From NCBI RefSeq assembly GCF_002864045.1, contig NZ_PJPV01000009.1:62001-126000 (forward strand): 64,000 nucleotides of DNA, written 5' to 3'. Under the pieces are notes generated by a model, which searched no databases, was not told where the DNA came from, and was given only the letters and a program-made list of their open reading frames with translations. This stretch comes from Endozoicomonas acroporae. GTDB lineage: Bacteria > Pseudomonadota > Gammaproteobacteria > Pseudomonadales > Endozoicomonadaceae. Shown here piece after piece: positions 35,190 through 44,327 of the stretch (position 1 is its first letter; every line of letters begins with the position of its first letter). The translations under genes and the position numbers were made by a program.

Positions 35190-36473
35190 ATGTTCGCAAG
35201 TATCAGACAATGTCTGTATCCCTGGATTGGAAGCGACCAGCCAGAGGAACCGACCGGCAGTTTACCTGCAACGCCTTTGCTGTCTCTGCAGCAGCCGGGC
35301 ACCTCAGCAGACATCAATCCGGGATTTGCCGCCGCTTCGGCAAGTAACCGAAGATTACCGTTATCGACGGACGACAAAGCGACATCAGTCGTCAGATATA
35401 ATGACCCCCCAGCCCTTAACGACCAGCTCCTGGATGCTGCCTGGCATGGCAACTATGATAGGGTCAAAGCCTTGCTGCACCGGGGAGCAGACCCGAAAAC
35501 CTGTGACAGCGGCCACTTTACTGCGTTGCACTTTGCTACAAGGAACAGCAACGATCAGACCGCGCTGCTCCTGAATTGCCTGCTGAATCACGGTGCCGAC
35601 CTTAATGCCGTGACTGCACTGAACCGTACCCCCCTGCAATGTGCCGTTATCTGTGACAATCTTTCGGCCGTAAGTACTCTGTTGGAGCACGGTGCTGACC
35701 CCGATATTCCTGACCAGTTCGGTTTTACCCCACTTAATAAAGCGGCGGAACAAGGGGCGAGCAAAATAGTTGACAAGTTGCTGGCTCACAGTGCCAACCC
35801 CGACACGTTTGGCGTCTGGACCTTGAACCCACTTTACAAGGCAGTATCTAAACAACACACCGATATTGTCCATACACTGTTGAATCACGGTGCCAACCCC
35901 GATCCCGACCTGTGCAACAGCTCTGGCCGAACCACGTTGAACTGTCTGGTAGAAAAACTGCGACCTGTTGCTGAAGTCAGGCTGATGCTGGCTAACGGTG
36001 CTGACCCCAATACTTGCAGCAATTCTGGCCAGACCACGCTGAATTTTGTGGTAAACAGAGATGATGGCTGCGCTGTCCAGCTGCTCAAGCTCTTACTGGC
36101 TAACGGCGCTGACCCCAATGCCCGTGGTGAAGATGGCGATACCCCGCTGCATCTGGGGATAGCAAATCAAAGCCCGGAATTGGTCAGGATTCTGATGGAT
36201 AGTGGTGCCGATCCCGGTGTGCGTAACCAGCTGGGCTGGACAGCTATGAAGAGTGCTGAAGCTGGAGGGGCCGCCCCCGAAATCATCGATTCCCTGCGCA
36301 ATCATATACCCGTTTATCAACCCGGATCGCTGCAAGCCTGTGCCCGAACCTGCATTCGTCAACGCCTGGTGCAAAATCGGATATTGTTGGCAGAAGTGCT
36401 GTCAACAGACTCTGACTGTCTGCCACTGAAGGATTCCTTAAAAGCGTTTGTCTACCACCCGCTGAAAATTTAA
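35190..36473 (+). CDS. Ankyrin-repeat protein with SOCS-box-like tail, gene 4 (module 7)
   Basis: The 427-residue single-module member is the most diverged of the array. It has the MFASIRQC start, a Pro/Ser-rich stretch, about eight ankyrin repeats (residues 75-365) and a tail with both halves of a SOCS-like motif: SLQACARTCIRQRL (about 380-393) and LPLKDSLKAFV (about 411-421). This makes it the clearest candidate for a working ASB-like protein, although the second Pro of the Cul5 box is Lys here. The start is 4 bases after the stop of gene 3. Confidence 0.85.
   Translation: MFASIRQCLYPWIGSDQPEEPTGSLPATPLLSLQQPGTSADINPGFAAASASNRRLPLSTDDKATSVVRYNDPPALNDQLLDAAWHGNYDRVKALLHRGADPKTCDSGHFTALHFATRNSNDQTALLLNCLLNHGADLNAVTALNRTPLQCAVICDNLSAVSTLLEHGADPDIPDQFGFTPLNKAAEQGASKIVDKLLAHSANPDTFGVWTLNPLYKAVSKQHTDIVHTLLNHGANPDPDLCNSSGRTTLNCLVEKLRPVAEVRLMLANGADPNTCSNSGQTTLNFVVNRDDGCAVQLLKLLLANGADPNARGEDGDTPLHLGIANQSPELVRILMDSGADPGVRNQLGWTAMKSAEAGGAAPEIIDSLRNHIPVYQPGSLQACARTCIRQRLVQNRILLAEVLSTDSDCLPLKDSLKAFVYHPLKI
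36321..36470 (+). other. SOCS-box-like C-terminal segment of ankyrin gene 4
   Basis: The last 50 residues start PGSLQACARTCIR and end LPLKDSLKAFVYHPLKI. Eukaryotic SOCS boxes have a BC box of the type SLQxLCRxxIR and a Cul5 box of the type LPLPxxLKxYL, separated by about 15-25 residues and placed at the protein C terminus after the ankyrin repeats, as here. One difference is that the BC-box Cys position is Ala and a Cys precedes it by one. Confidence 0.6.
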
Positions 36474-36598
36474 CCGATGTTTTTCAAGGGTGATGTTTGA
36501 ACTTTTGCCTGAATTGGAAGTCTGATATTTAAACAGCTATCTGGATTGTTGGCATAGAACGAATCCTTTTAACGGTTCCCAATCAGGGAGATATTATT

Positions 36599-37417
36599 AT
36601 GAACGCAAGCAGTGGCAGCATGCCAACCATTTCCATTGGTACAACACATGATGAATTTCTCAAGCTCATCGGTAATTCCCCATTAAATCCGAAAGATACC
36701 AGGTCATTTGTTTTGACAGGTGTCGGTAAAACTCGCACCCTGACTGTCTTCACGCAAAATGACCTCTATTTAACACACGCAGATAAAACCCCAAACATAT
36801 CCCAGATTGAAAGTTTTTCGCGTGATGGAAAATTGGTCAAGATTACAGATTGTGACTGCTACGTCCGCCTCTTTTCTGTTCATAACCCCAGCAAGGAAGC
36901 GGAATTAGTAGCAAGTAAGCTTGGCTCAAAAGCAGGAGCAGCATTTAAAGCAGATGCATCCAAAGTATCAGAAGGTCATTATGCCGTTATCACAACCTTT
37001 TACCCAGTCACTCAAGGCGAGGGATGTAAACCAAAAGACCCTTATGTGCCATTAAAACCGGGGTTTAAGCAGCAACGCCTGGAATATGTTTTTTGCTCCG
37101 AACACCAGAATCACCCCCTTGAAGTGATTAGCAATTCAACGCTTGAGATCCGTACCAGAAGATTGGGTTCGAGTGAGGTGAAGTACAGAACACTGGATAG
37201 TAAGAAACCTCTGTACGCCCATGGGATTAACCTGACATCGTATTATAAGGCTATCTATTCCGAAAAAGACCAGGCCAAGCCACAATCCGGGGCTCAGGGA
37301 TGCTCGCGAATGCAAAACGTTGACCCTTTTTCAAACGATGGCCCCAATGGTCAGGATGTTCGCCCCTCTGGCAATATGGCTAATTTCATGGGTGGCTCGA
37401 ATTTTCGAAATAATTAG
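36599..37417 (+). CDS. Hypothetical protein downstream of the ankyrin array
   Basis: I do not recognise this 272-residue protein. It starts at an ATG preceded by a good AGGGAG site. There is no signal peptide or membrane segment. The body is mixed alpha/beta in character, with short cysteine-containing clusters (ITDCDCYVRLF, GEGCKPKDP, YVFCSEHQ), and the last 45 residues are Gly/Asn/Ser/Pro-rich and probably disordered (GPNGQDVRPSGNM). Its place directly after the ankyrin genes and the disordered tail suggest another accessory or effector-type protein. A family B repeat lies just downstream. Confidence 0.6.
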   Translation: MNASSGSMPTISIGTTHDEFLKLIGNSPLNPKDTRSFVLTGVGKTRTLTVFTQNDLYLTHADKTPNISQIESFSRDGKLVKITDCDCYVRLFSVHNPSKEAELVASKLGSKAGAAFKADASKVSEGHYAVITTFYPVTQGEGCKPKDPYVPLKPGFKQQRLEYVFCSEHQNHPLEVISNSTLEIRTRRLGSSEVKYRTLDSKKPLYAHGINLTSYYKAIYSEKDQAKPQSGAQGCSRMQNVDPFSNDGPNGQDVRPSGNMANFMGGSNFRNN

Positions 37418-37427
37418 GCTCCTAGTA

Positions 37428-37589
37428 CATGGTTTCAATGAGTTTGACGGGTTGACATGCCTCCGCACTCCGTTCGTCCTGAGCTTGACGAAGGGCGGAA
37501 ACTTCGGATTCTGATAGATCGTGCCAAGCACCCTTCGACTCCGCTCAGGGTGAACGGAGATAGTACACGTCAAACTCATTGAAACCATG
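37428..37589 (+). repeat. Palindromic MITE-like element, family B copy 2
   Basis: This is the clearest copy: perfect 22-bp terminal inverted repeats (left CATGGTTTCAATGAGTTTGA..., right its complement at 37568-37589) and a nested inverted repeat (CTCCGTTCGTCCTGAG with CTCAGGGTGAACGGAG). It lies between the hypothetical gene and the degS-like gene, which converge here. Confidence 0.9.
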
Positions 37590-37605
37590 CACGAGTGCAT
37601 TGCAT

Positions 37606-38715
37606 TCAGTTAACAATAGTTGGCCTTGTCGTTGCCTGTGCGGTTAACTCAATCGCTTCGCCATCCCTCAACACCTGCATGGTCATCCGTTGGCCCGGTG
37701 GAATACGGGCCACCATATTCATTACCTTGCGGCCATCCCGGGTGCTCTGGCCATTGATGCCGGTAAGAATATCACCACGTCGCAAACCTGCCTGGTCGGC
37801 AGGACCATCTTCATAAACCCCGGTAATCAAAATGCCAATTTTCGTGCTGATACCGTAGGCTTCTGCCAGTGCCGAGCTCAGTGGCTGTGACTCAATACCC
37901 AGCCAGCCCCGAATCACCCGGCCGTATTTAATGATGGAATCCATAACAAAGCGGGCCATATTGGAGGGAATCACAAAGCCAACCCCTTCACTGCCCCCAC
38001 CACGGGAAAACAATAGCGTACTGATGCCAATCAGATCACCATAGGCATTGACCAGGGCACCACCGGAGTTGCCGATATTGATGGCGGCATCGGTCTGGAT
38101 AAAGTCTTCATAGGTATTCAGTTGCAGGTCATTCCGGCCGGTGGCGCTGATAATGCCCATGGTCACCGTCTGTCCCAGTCCGAATGGGTTGCCAATGGCC
38201 AGCACTACATCGCCAATTTCTGCGCTGCCAGAGTCCACCAGGTCCAGGTAAGGCAAATCCTTCAGGTTGACTTTCAACACGGCAAGATCACTTTCCGGGT
38301 CGGTGCCAATAATGCGGGCTTTGACTTCCCGGCCATCGCGCAGGGTAATCATCAGCCTGGCCGCATTTTGAATCACATGGTGGTTGGTCAGGATATAACC
38401 TTCAGGATCAACAATAACGCCGGAACCTTCCGGGGTGCTGCGGGCATGGGTTCTCTGGGGCAGTGGCAGGTTGCTGTCACCACGCTGTGACAGGCTGTTG
38501 GTAGAGATACTGACCACAGCCGGTGCGGCCTTTTTCACGGCATCGCTGTAGGAAACCTGCCCGGTGACATTGAACACTCTGGAGGATTGTTCAATAAAGC
38601 GGTTGCGGGATTTTTCTGAAATACCACCGAACTCAGGCCTGATCAGCAGTACTGTGATCGCGGTGAATAGCCCGATCAGGATGGGTAAGCCCACCGACTT
38701 AAGCAGTTTTTTCAT
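37606..38715 (-). CDS. degS: DegS/AlgW-type periplasmic serine protease
   Basis: This membrane-anchored HtrA protease senses misfolded outer membrane proteins and cleaves the anti-sigma factor RseA/MucA. The 369-residue protein has one N-terminal transmembrane anchor (about 7-26), a trypsin-like domain with the catalytic His in TNHHVI, Asp in DPESDLAVL and Ser in INIGNSGGAL, and a single PDZ domain (about 265-360). One PDZ and an anchor separate it from two-PDZ DegP/MucD. It is divergent from the Nif3-like gene, the arrangement seen around algW in pseudomonads. Confidence 0.92.
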   Translation of the reverse strand: MKKLLKSVGLPILIGLFTAITVLLIRPEFGGISEKSRNRFIEQSSRVFNVTGQVSYSDAVKKAAPAVVSISTNSLSQRGDSNLPLPQRTHARSTPEGSGVIVDPEGYILTNHHVIQNAARLMITLRDGREVKARIIGTDPESDLAVLKVNLKDLPYLDLVDSGSAEIGDVVLAIGNPFGLGQTVTMGIISATGRNDLQLNTYEDFIQTDAAINIGNSGGALVNAYGDLIGISTLLFSRGGGSEGVGFVIPSNMARFVMDSIIKYGRVIRGWLGIESQPLSSALAEAYGISTKIGILITGVYEDGPADQAGLRRGDILTGINGQSTRDGRKVMNMVARIPPGQRMTMQVLRDGEAIELTAQATTRPTIVN

Positions 38716-38807
38716 TCGCAGCCCATGGGAATTGCCGTTATGTGATTATAATGAGACCAACAAAATACGATTCTTAATATACAGCGATGTAAGGATGGAG
38801 AGAACCG

Positions 38808-39596
38808 ATGGTGCCGACATCACAAGATATGACCTTAAAAGAAATGGTGGCATTACTGGATCAGGAGTTACAGCCTGGTCTGTTTAAAGATTACTGTCCC
38901 AATGGTATTCAGGTCGATGCCAGCCCGGCAGCGGACACGCCAATAAAGAAAATAGTCACGGGGGTCACGGCCTGTCAGGCCCTGATTGACCGCGCCATTG
39001 AGCTAAAGGCCGATGCCATTCTGGTTCATCATGGCTATTTCTGGCGTGGTGAAGACGCGGTGATTACCGGCAGCAAACGTCGGCGCATCGAAACGCTGCT
39101 GGCGAACCATATCAGTCTGGTGGCCTATCATTTGCCACTGGATGCCCATCCGGTGTTTGGCAATAACGCAGAGCTTGCCCGCTTGATGGGGTGGGATGTC
39201 GTGGGTGGCATGGAGCCGGGAGCCAAATTGCCGGTGGGTAACTGGGGCACAACAGGGCGAAAGCTGTCGCTGGATGAGTTGAGCCAGGAAATTTCCGGCA
39301 AGCTGGGACGTGATCCACTGGTGATTGCCGGAGGAAACCACCCCATCAAAACCATCGCCTGGTGTACCGGGGCCGCTCAAAGCATGATTGATAAGGCTCT
39401 TAACCTGGGGGTGGATGCTTTTGTCAGTGGTGAGATTTCGGAGTCAACGGTGCATTTTGCCAGGGAAAATGGCATTCATTATATCAGCGCAGGTCATCAT
39501 GCTACCGAGCGTTATGGGGTTCAGGCACTGGCTCGCTGGCTGCATGAGGAAACAGGCATTGAGCATGAGTTTGTTGATATCGATTCTCCGGTATAA
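38808..39596 (+). CDS. Nif3-like dinuclear metal-centre protein (YbgI family)
   Basis: The 262-residue protein belongs to the NIF3/DUF34/YbgI family, hexameric proteins with a dinuclear metal site and no agreed biochemical function. The metal-ligand motifs are present: LVHHGYFW, an Asp in LPLDAHP, and SAGHHATERYG near the C terminus. A GGAG site precedes the ATG at 38808. It is divergent from the degS-like gene. Confidence 0.92.
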   Translation: MVPTSQDMTLKEMVALLDQELQPGLFKDYCPNGIQVDASPAADTPIKKIVTGVTACQALIDRAIELKADAILVHHGYFWRGEDAVITGSKRRRIETLLANHISLVAYHLPLDAHPVFGNNAELARLMGWDVVGGMEPGAKLPVGNWGTTGRKLSLDELSQEISGKLGRDPLVIAGGNHPIKTIAWCTGAAQSMIDKALNLGVDAFVSGEISESTVHFARENGIHYISAGHHATERYGVQALARWLHEETGIEHEFVDIDSPV

Positions 39597-39857
39597 ATTT
39601 TCTTTTATTAATTTTGTGCCGTGTTGTTAGAAAAAACAGGTGGCTTGTTCTTCTTTGATTACAGTTGAAATAGCACATTCATTAATTATTTAAACGCCGT
39701 TGAAATTGTTGCTGTAAGTCAATCTGTATAAAAAATAACTCTCGTACACTTGTCCTCGCTTTTTCTTCTGCCTCGCTGTTAAGCCTGAGTGGCCACAGCA
39801 CGAGGCAGTTTTGTCTTGTCGTTTTGGACAGCACTGTCGTGTTGTTGGGGGGTAATT

Positions 39858-41174
39858 ATGATCTGGCTACAGTTGGCCATTGTGATTTTGTGCATCCTGG
39901 TGGGTGCACGTATCGGGGGGATTGGTCTTGGTTTGATGGGGGGGGTGGGTCTTGCCACGCTCTCCTTTTTGTTCGGTATCCAGCCGACTTCACCACCGAT
40001 TGATGTCATGCTGATGATTCTGGCGGTGGTTTCTGCTGCTGCCTGTATGCAGGCAGCCGGTGGTATGGATTACCTGGTACAGCTGGCGGAACGTATTCTC
40101 AGAAAAAATCCAAAGCGTATTACCTTTATTGCGCCGGCAGTCACTTACTTCTTCACCATGTTTGCCGGTACTGGTCACGTTGCTTACTCTGTGCTGCCCG
40201 TGATTGCTGAAGTGGCCCGCCGCACCGGTGTGCGCCCGGAGCGTCCTATGTCCATGGCAGTCATCGCCTCTCAGGTGGGTATTGTGGCCAGCCCGATTGC
40301 CGCAGCCACGGTTGCCATGCTGACCATTATGTCGACAAAGTATGACATTACCCTGGGACAAATTTTGGGCACAACCATTCCGGCAACCATGGTTGGCCTG
40401 TTCCTGGCCGCCCTGGTGACCAATAAGCTGGGTAAAGAGCTGAAGGATGACCCTGAATATCAGCGTCGTATGCAAGATCCGGAGTTTCGCCGCAAGATGG
40501 AAGAAACCACCACGGTTTCTGCTGTTGAACTGAAGCCTGGTGCGAAAATCTCCGTTCTGCTGTTCCTGTTTGGTGCCGTTCTGGTGGTTCTGATGGGGGC
40601 GATTCCCGGTTTACGTCCTCAGTTCAATGGCTCTGCCATGTCCATGGCGCACACCATTGAAATCATTATGCTGGCGGTATCGGCACTGATTGTCTGGCTG
40701 GGTAAAGCGGATGTTGCTGAAGCCAGCCGTGGTGATGTATTCCTGGCGGGTATGCGGGCAATTATTGCTATCTTCGGTATTGCCTGGCTGGGGGACAGCT
40801 TTTTCGCTGCCCACGATGTGCTGCTCAAAGGCGGTATCTCTGATCTGGTTCACAGTGCTCCATGGGCATTTGCCATCGCACTGTTTATTCTCTCTGTGAT
40901 GGTTAACAGCCAGGGCGCGACTACGTCGACACTGATGCCTCTGGGTGTGGCTCTTGGTTTGCCAGTAGCCTCTCTGGTCGCTATGTTCCCGGCGGTTAAC
41001 GGTTACTTCTTTGTACCTAACTACGGTCCGATCATTGCCTCTATCGACTTTGACAGCACTGGCACGACCCGCATTGGCAAGTATGTGTTCAACCACAGTT
41101 TTATGCTGCCAGGACTGATGGCGATTGTGTTCTCTGTGATTGCCGGTTTTGTGTTCAGCAGTATTGTGCTGTAA
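39858..41174 (+). CDS. dcuB: Anaerobic C4-dicarboxylate transporter, DcuA/DcuB family
   Basis: The 438-residue inner-membrane antiporter has about 10-12 hydrophobic segments. Family motifs include [27 protein letters not shown]-like [18 protein letters not shown], and [20 protein letters not shown] near the C terminus. Dcu proteins exchange fumarate or aspartate for succinate under oxygen limitation; DcuA and DcuB cannot be separated by eye. The start at 39858 ([11 protein letters not shown]) has a GGGGGG site just upstream and removes a 23-residue extension unlike the family. No obvious FNR site was found. Confidence 0.9.
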   Translation: MIWLQLAIVILCILVGARIGGIGLGLMGGVGLATLSFLFGIQPTSPPIDVMLMILAVVSAAACMQAAGGMDYLVQLAERILRKNPKRITFIAPAVTYFFTMFAGTGHVAYSVLPVIAEVARRTGVRPERPMSMAVIASQVGIVASPIAAATVAMLTIMSTKYDITLGQILGTTIPATMVGLFLAALVTNKLGKELKDDPEYQRRMQDPEFRRKMEETTTVSAVELKPGAKISVLLFLFGAVLVVLMGAIPGLRPQFNGSAMSMAHTIEIIMLAVSALIVWLGKADVAEASRGDVFLAGMRAIIAIFGIAWLGDSFFAAHDVLLKGGISDLVHSAPWAFAIALFILSVMVNSQGATTSTLMPLGVALGLPVASLVAMFPAVNGYFFVPNYGPIIASIDFDSTGTTRIGKYVFNHSFMLPGLMAIVFSVIAGFVFSSIVL

Positions 41175-41193
41175 AGATAATGGCGCATTGATA

Positions 41194-41294
41194 GAACCAC
41201 AAAGACACGAAGACACAAAGTTTTTATGGGTTTGTCTGAACTACGCCCGGCAAACAAAAAAGTCTTCCTTTGTGTCTTCGTGTCTTTGTGGTTC
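41194..41294. repeat. 27-bp inverted repeat, family C copy 1
   Basis: GAACCACAAAGACACGAAG... (41194-41220) is perfectly complementary to 41268-41294, around a 47-base spacer. It lies 17 bases after the dcuB stop codon and could act as a transcript end structure. The same design, more degenerate, is at 47713-47777. The remainder of 41295-41547 is AT-rich leader sequence for cysD with no gene. Confidence 0.85.
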
Positions 41295-41547
41295 CAATGC
41301 TTGTAAGACTATCACAACAGCCGAAGCCTCCCGTGGGAATGCGATACCCGACACTCACCGTCAATACAAAGTCCATATTAACTGAGGGTTTAGCGTTTAG
41401 CTGACGGGTTCACCACTGAATTCAGGGGGAATCAGTAAGCGATATATTTATATATAAAAACAATATAGATATTGAATTTATTATTCTATTTTCACTGATA
41501 GTATTTCACTTAGAGCACAACAATAACTTCGCTTTGGGTCGAAATGC

Positions 41548-42456
41548 ATGTCGGATCAAGACTTCAATCATCTAAAACAGCTGGAAGCGGAAAGCATCCA
41601 TATCATCCGGGAAGTGGCTGCTGAGTTTGAAAACCCTGTCATGCTTTACTCTATTGGCAAAGATTCTGCCGTGATGCTGCATCTGGCCATGAAAGCTTTT
41701 TACCCGGGTAAACCGCCCTTTCCTTTATTACACGTAGATACCACCTGGAAATTCCGGGAAATGATTGAGTTTCGGGATCAGCTGGCACAAAGACTGGGTC
41801 TTGAGCTGCTGGTGCATACCAATCCGGAAGGTCTGGCGCAGGGCGTCGGGCCATTTACCCATGGCAGCGCAAAACATACCGATGTGATGAAAACCCAGGC
41901 ACTCAAGCAGGCATTGGATAAATACGGCTTTGATGCTGCGTTTGGTGGTGCCCGTCGGGATGAAGAAAAATCCAGGGCGAAAGAGCGGGTTTACTCTTTT
42001 CGTGACAAAAACCATCGCTGGGATCCGAAAAACCAGAGACCGGAACTTTGGAATATCTACAATAGCCAGGTTGAGAAGGGCGAGAGTATTCGCGTGTTCC
42101 CGCTGTCAAACTGGACGGAGCTCGATATCTGGCAGTATATCCACCTGGAACAGATCCCTATTGTGCCACTGTATCTTGCCAAAGAACGCCCGGTGGTGGA
42201 GCGTGATGGCAACCTGATTATGGTGGACGATGAGCGGATGCCGTTGCAACCCGGTGAACAACCCCAGTTACGAAAAGTACGCTTCAGAACCCTGGGATGC
42301 TACCCGCTGACCGGTGCCGTAGAATCTGAAGCCGATACACTGACCGACGTGATTCAGGAGATGCTCCTGACCAGAACCTCTGAGCGACAGGGCCGGGTGA
42401 TCGACCATGACAGTGCCGGCTCCATGGAAAAGAAAAAGCAGGAAGGGTATTTCTGA
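41548..42456 (+). CDS. cysD: Sulfate adenylyltransferase subunit 2
   Basis: CysD is the catalytic ATP-pyrophosphatase-type subunit that makes adenosine 5-phosphosulfate from sulfate and ATP. The 302-residue product has the PP-loop [11 protein letters not shown] (about 35-45), and [15 protein letters not shown] and [14 protein letters not shown], which are typical of CysD. Its stop codon overlaps the cysN start by one base (TGATG), a conserved coupling. Confidence 0.96.
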   Translation: MSDQDFNHLKQLEAESIHIIREVAAEFENPVMLYSIGKDSAVMLHLAMKAFYPGKPPFPLLHVDTTWKFREMIEFRDQLAQRLGLELLVHTNPEGLAQGVGPFTHGSAKHTDVMKTQALKQALDKYGFDAAFGGARRDEEKSRAKERVYSFRDKNHRWDPKNQRPELWNIYNSQVEKGESIRVFPLSNWTELDIWQYIHLEQIPIVPLYLAKERPVVERDGNLIMVDDERMPLQPGEQPQLRKVRFRTLGCYPLTGAVESEADTLTDVIQEMLLTRTSERQGRVIDHDSAGSMEKKKQEGYF

Positions 42457-44051
42457 TGTCACACCAATCTGAACTTATTGCCACCGATATCGAAGAGTAC
42501 CTGAACCGTCATGAACAGAAAGAGATGCTGCGTTTTCTTACCTGTGGCAGTGTTGATGATGGTAAAAGCACCCTGATTGGCCGTCTTTTGCACGACACCA
42601 GCATGATTTATGAAGACCAGCTGGCTGCCGTAGAAAACGACAGTAAACGAGTAGGTACCCAGGGGGAAAAACTGGATCTGGCGCTGCTGGTGGATGGTCT
42701 GCAGGCAGAACGTGAGCAGGGCATTACCATTGATGTGGCCTACCGCTATTTTTCCACCGAAAAACGTAAGTACATCATTGCCGATACGCCCGGGCATGAG
42801 CAGTACACCCGAAATATGGCAACCGGCGCTTCCACCTGTGATCTGGCGATTATTTTGATTGATGCCCGCCAGGGCGTGCTGACCCAGACCCGTCGACATA
42901 CCTACATAGCCAGCTTGCTGGGCATAAAGCATATTGTCGTGGCCATCAATAAGATGGATCTGGTGGATTTCAGCAAGGCTCGGTTTGAAGAGATTCGTAA
43001 CCAGTACCTTGATTTTGCAGAACCGTTGCAATTGGGTGATATCCAGTTTGTGCCCATGTCGGCGCTGGAAGGCGACAATGTGGTACACCGCAGCGAACGG
43101 ATGTCCTGGTATCGTGACAGTACGCTGATGGACGTGTTGGAAAATGTCGAGATTGCCCGGGACCGTAACCTGGATGACTTCCGTTTCCCGGTTCAATATG
43201 TCAATCGCCCTAACCTGGATTTTCGTGGCTTTTCAGGAACGCTGGCTTCAGGCAAGATCAAGCCCGGCGATCAGATCAAGGTACTACCCTCGGGTCAGGT
43301 GAGCACCATTGCCCGCATTGTGACCTGGGATGGCGATCTGCCAGAAGCCCATGCGGGTCAGGCGGTTACCCTGACCCTGACCGATGAAATTGATATCAGC
43401 CGTGGTGATATGCTGGTGCGCCGGGACAGCAGTGTTCAGGTGGCTGCTGATCTGGATGTGGATCTGGTGTGGATGGCGGAACAGCCCATGAGCCCCGGCA
43501 GGCAGTATCAGATCAAGTTTTCTGCCGGCAAGGTTCCGGGCAGTTTTGCCGGGGTTGATCACCGGGTTGATGTGAACTCCCTGGCCCATCACCCGGCAGA
43601 GCAGTTGGCTCTGAATGAAATTGGCCTGTGCCAGCTCAGGCTGACCAGGGCCGTGCCTGTGGACAGCTACCAGCGTAACCGCCAGACCGGTGCCTTTATT
43701 GTTATTGACCGGCTCAGTAACGCCACGGTTGCTGCCGGTATGGTACGGGGAGTCAGTGAGCGCACTCAGCAGGATTCGCTCGCCAGAGTCCATCGGCAAC
43801 AGCGCCTGGGTCAGAAAGGCGGTGTGTTTAAAGTTGCCGGACAGCATGCCAAAATTATTGAACGACAGCTGTTTGATCGTGGGTTTTATCCATTGGTGAT
43901 TGGCAGTGATGATGAACAGTGGGCTGCCAAGGCGGATGCGTTACTCAAGGCTGAAGTGGCCGTGTTGATTATCACGGAAGATGAGGTGGCGGATAATGCT
44001 TCTGTAGACTCGGTGGTGGATACCATTGTGGCCTCTCTGACTCTTCCATAA
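42456..44051 (+). CDS. cysN: Sulfate adenylyltransferase subunit 1 (GTPase)
   Basis: CysN is the GTPase subunit that drives sulfate activation. The 531-residue protein has G1 GSVDDGKST (31-39), G3 DTPGHEQY and G4 NKMD motifs followed by EF-Tu-like domains 2 and 3. The length shows that it is not fused to a CysC kinase domain, and no cysC follows, so APS kinase or APS reductase must be encoded elsewhere. It starts inside the cysD stop codon. Confidence 0.95.
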   Translation: MSHQSELIATDIEEYLNRHEQKEMLRFLTCGSVDDGKSTLIGRLLHDTSMIYEDQLAAVENDSKRVGTQGEKLDLALLVDGLQAEREQGITIDVAYRYFSTEKRKYIIADTPGHEQYTRNMATGASTCDLAIILIDARQGVLTQTRRHTYIASLLGIKHIVVAINKMDLVDFSKARFEEIRNQYLDFAEPLQLGDIQFVPMSALEGDNVVHRSERMSWYRDSTLMDVLENVEIARDRNLDDFRFPVQYVNRPNLDFRGFSGTLASGKIKPGDQIKVLPSGQVSTIARIVTWDGDLPEAHAGQAVTLTLTDEIDISRGDMLVRRDSSVQVAADLDVDLVWMAEQPMSPGRQYQIKFSAGKVPGSFAGVDHRVDVNSLAHHPAEQLALNEIGLCQLRLTRAVPVDSYQRNRQTGAFIVIDRLSNATVAAGMVRGVSERTQQDSLARVHRQQRLGQKGGVFKVAGQHAKIIERQLFDRGFYPLVIGSDDEQWAAKADALLKAEVAVLIITEDEVADNASVDSVVDTIVASLTLP

Positions 44052-44061
44052 ACACTTCCTC

Positions 44062-44090
44062 AGGCCTCTCTTCAACTGACAGAGAGGCCT
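44062..44090 (+). terminator. Hairpin downstream of cysN
   Basis: AGGCCTCTC and GAGAGGCCT form a 9-bp perfect stem with an 11-base loop 10 bases after the cysN stop. It is not followed by a T tract, so it may be a weak or Rho-assisted end. Confidence 0.55.
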
Positions 44091-44145
44091 CTCAAAAACG
44101 ACTGTGTTAGAACGGCAACACGCCCATTTAAACCATGCAATAGTA

Positions 44146-44325
44146 AATGGTTTCAATGAGTTTGACGGGTTGTCGTGCCTCCGTACTCCGTTCGTCCTGA
44201 AGCCTGTCGAAGGACCCAAAGGGCCTAAAGGCGGAAACGCTGGACTCTGATAGATCGTGCCAAGCACCCTTCGACTCCGCTCAGGGTGAACGGAGATTGT
44301 ACACGTCAAACTCATTCAAACCATG
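44146..44325 (+). repeat. Palindromic MITE-like element, family B copy 3
   Basis: The 180-bp element has left end ATGGTTTCAATGAGTTTGACG and right end CGTCAAACTCATTCAAACCAT, with an extra CCCAAAGGGCC palindrome in the middle. It lies between the convergent cysN and RING-like genes; its right border is 3 bases from the stop codon of the RING-like gene. Confidence 0.88.
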
Positions 44326-44327
44326 TA

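Larger units (their letters stand above)
27786..36473 (+). repeat. Array of seven ankyrin/SOCS-like modules
   Basis: Seven tandem modules of 1.0-1.3 kb fill this region: 27786-29078, 29079-30107, 30112-31404, 31405-32697, 32702-33997, 33998-35185 and 35190-36473. Each starts with a short M-x-x-x-IR-x-C segment (SIRQC in most), a Ser/Pro-rich stretch (AENISARAVASPGNG type), about six to eight ankyrin repeats, then REPFKPG and a SOCS-like tail. Modules 1, 3 and 5 resemble each other (type A), as do 2, 4 and 6 (type B), so an A-B pair was probably copied as a unit. Modules are packaged A-B, A-B, A-B and single. Confidence 0.9.

Noticed and set aside
27786..36473. Regular repeats interpreted as a CRISPR array
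   Set aside because: The periodicity is about 1.2 kb between modules and about 33 codons within them, and the repeats are translated ankyrin units. No short palindromic repeat-spacer pattern is present.
39600..39857. FNR site before the dcuB-like gene
   Set aside because: No TTGAT-N4-ATCAA match was found by eye despite the expected anaerobic control of Dcu transporters.
42456..44051. Bifunctional CysNC
   Set aside because: The protein ends after the EF-Tu-like domains at 531 residues and has no APS-kinase P-loop near the C terminus.
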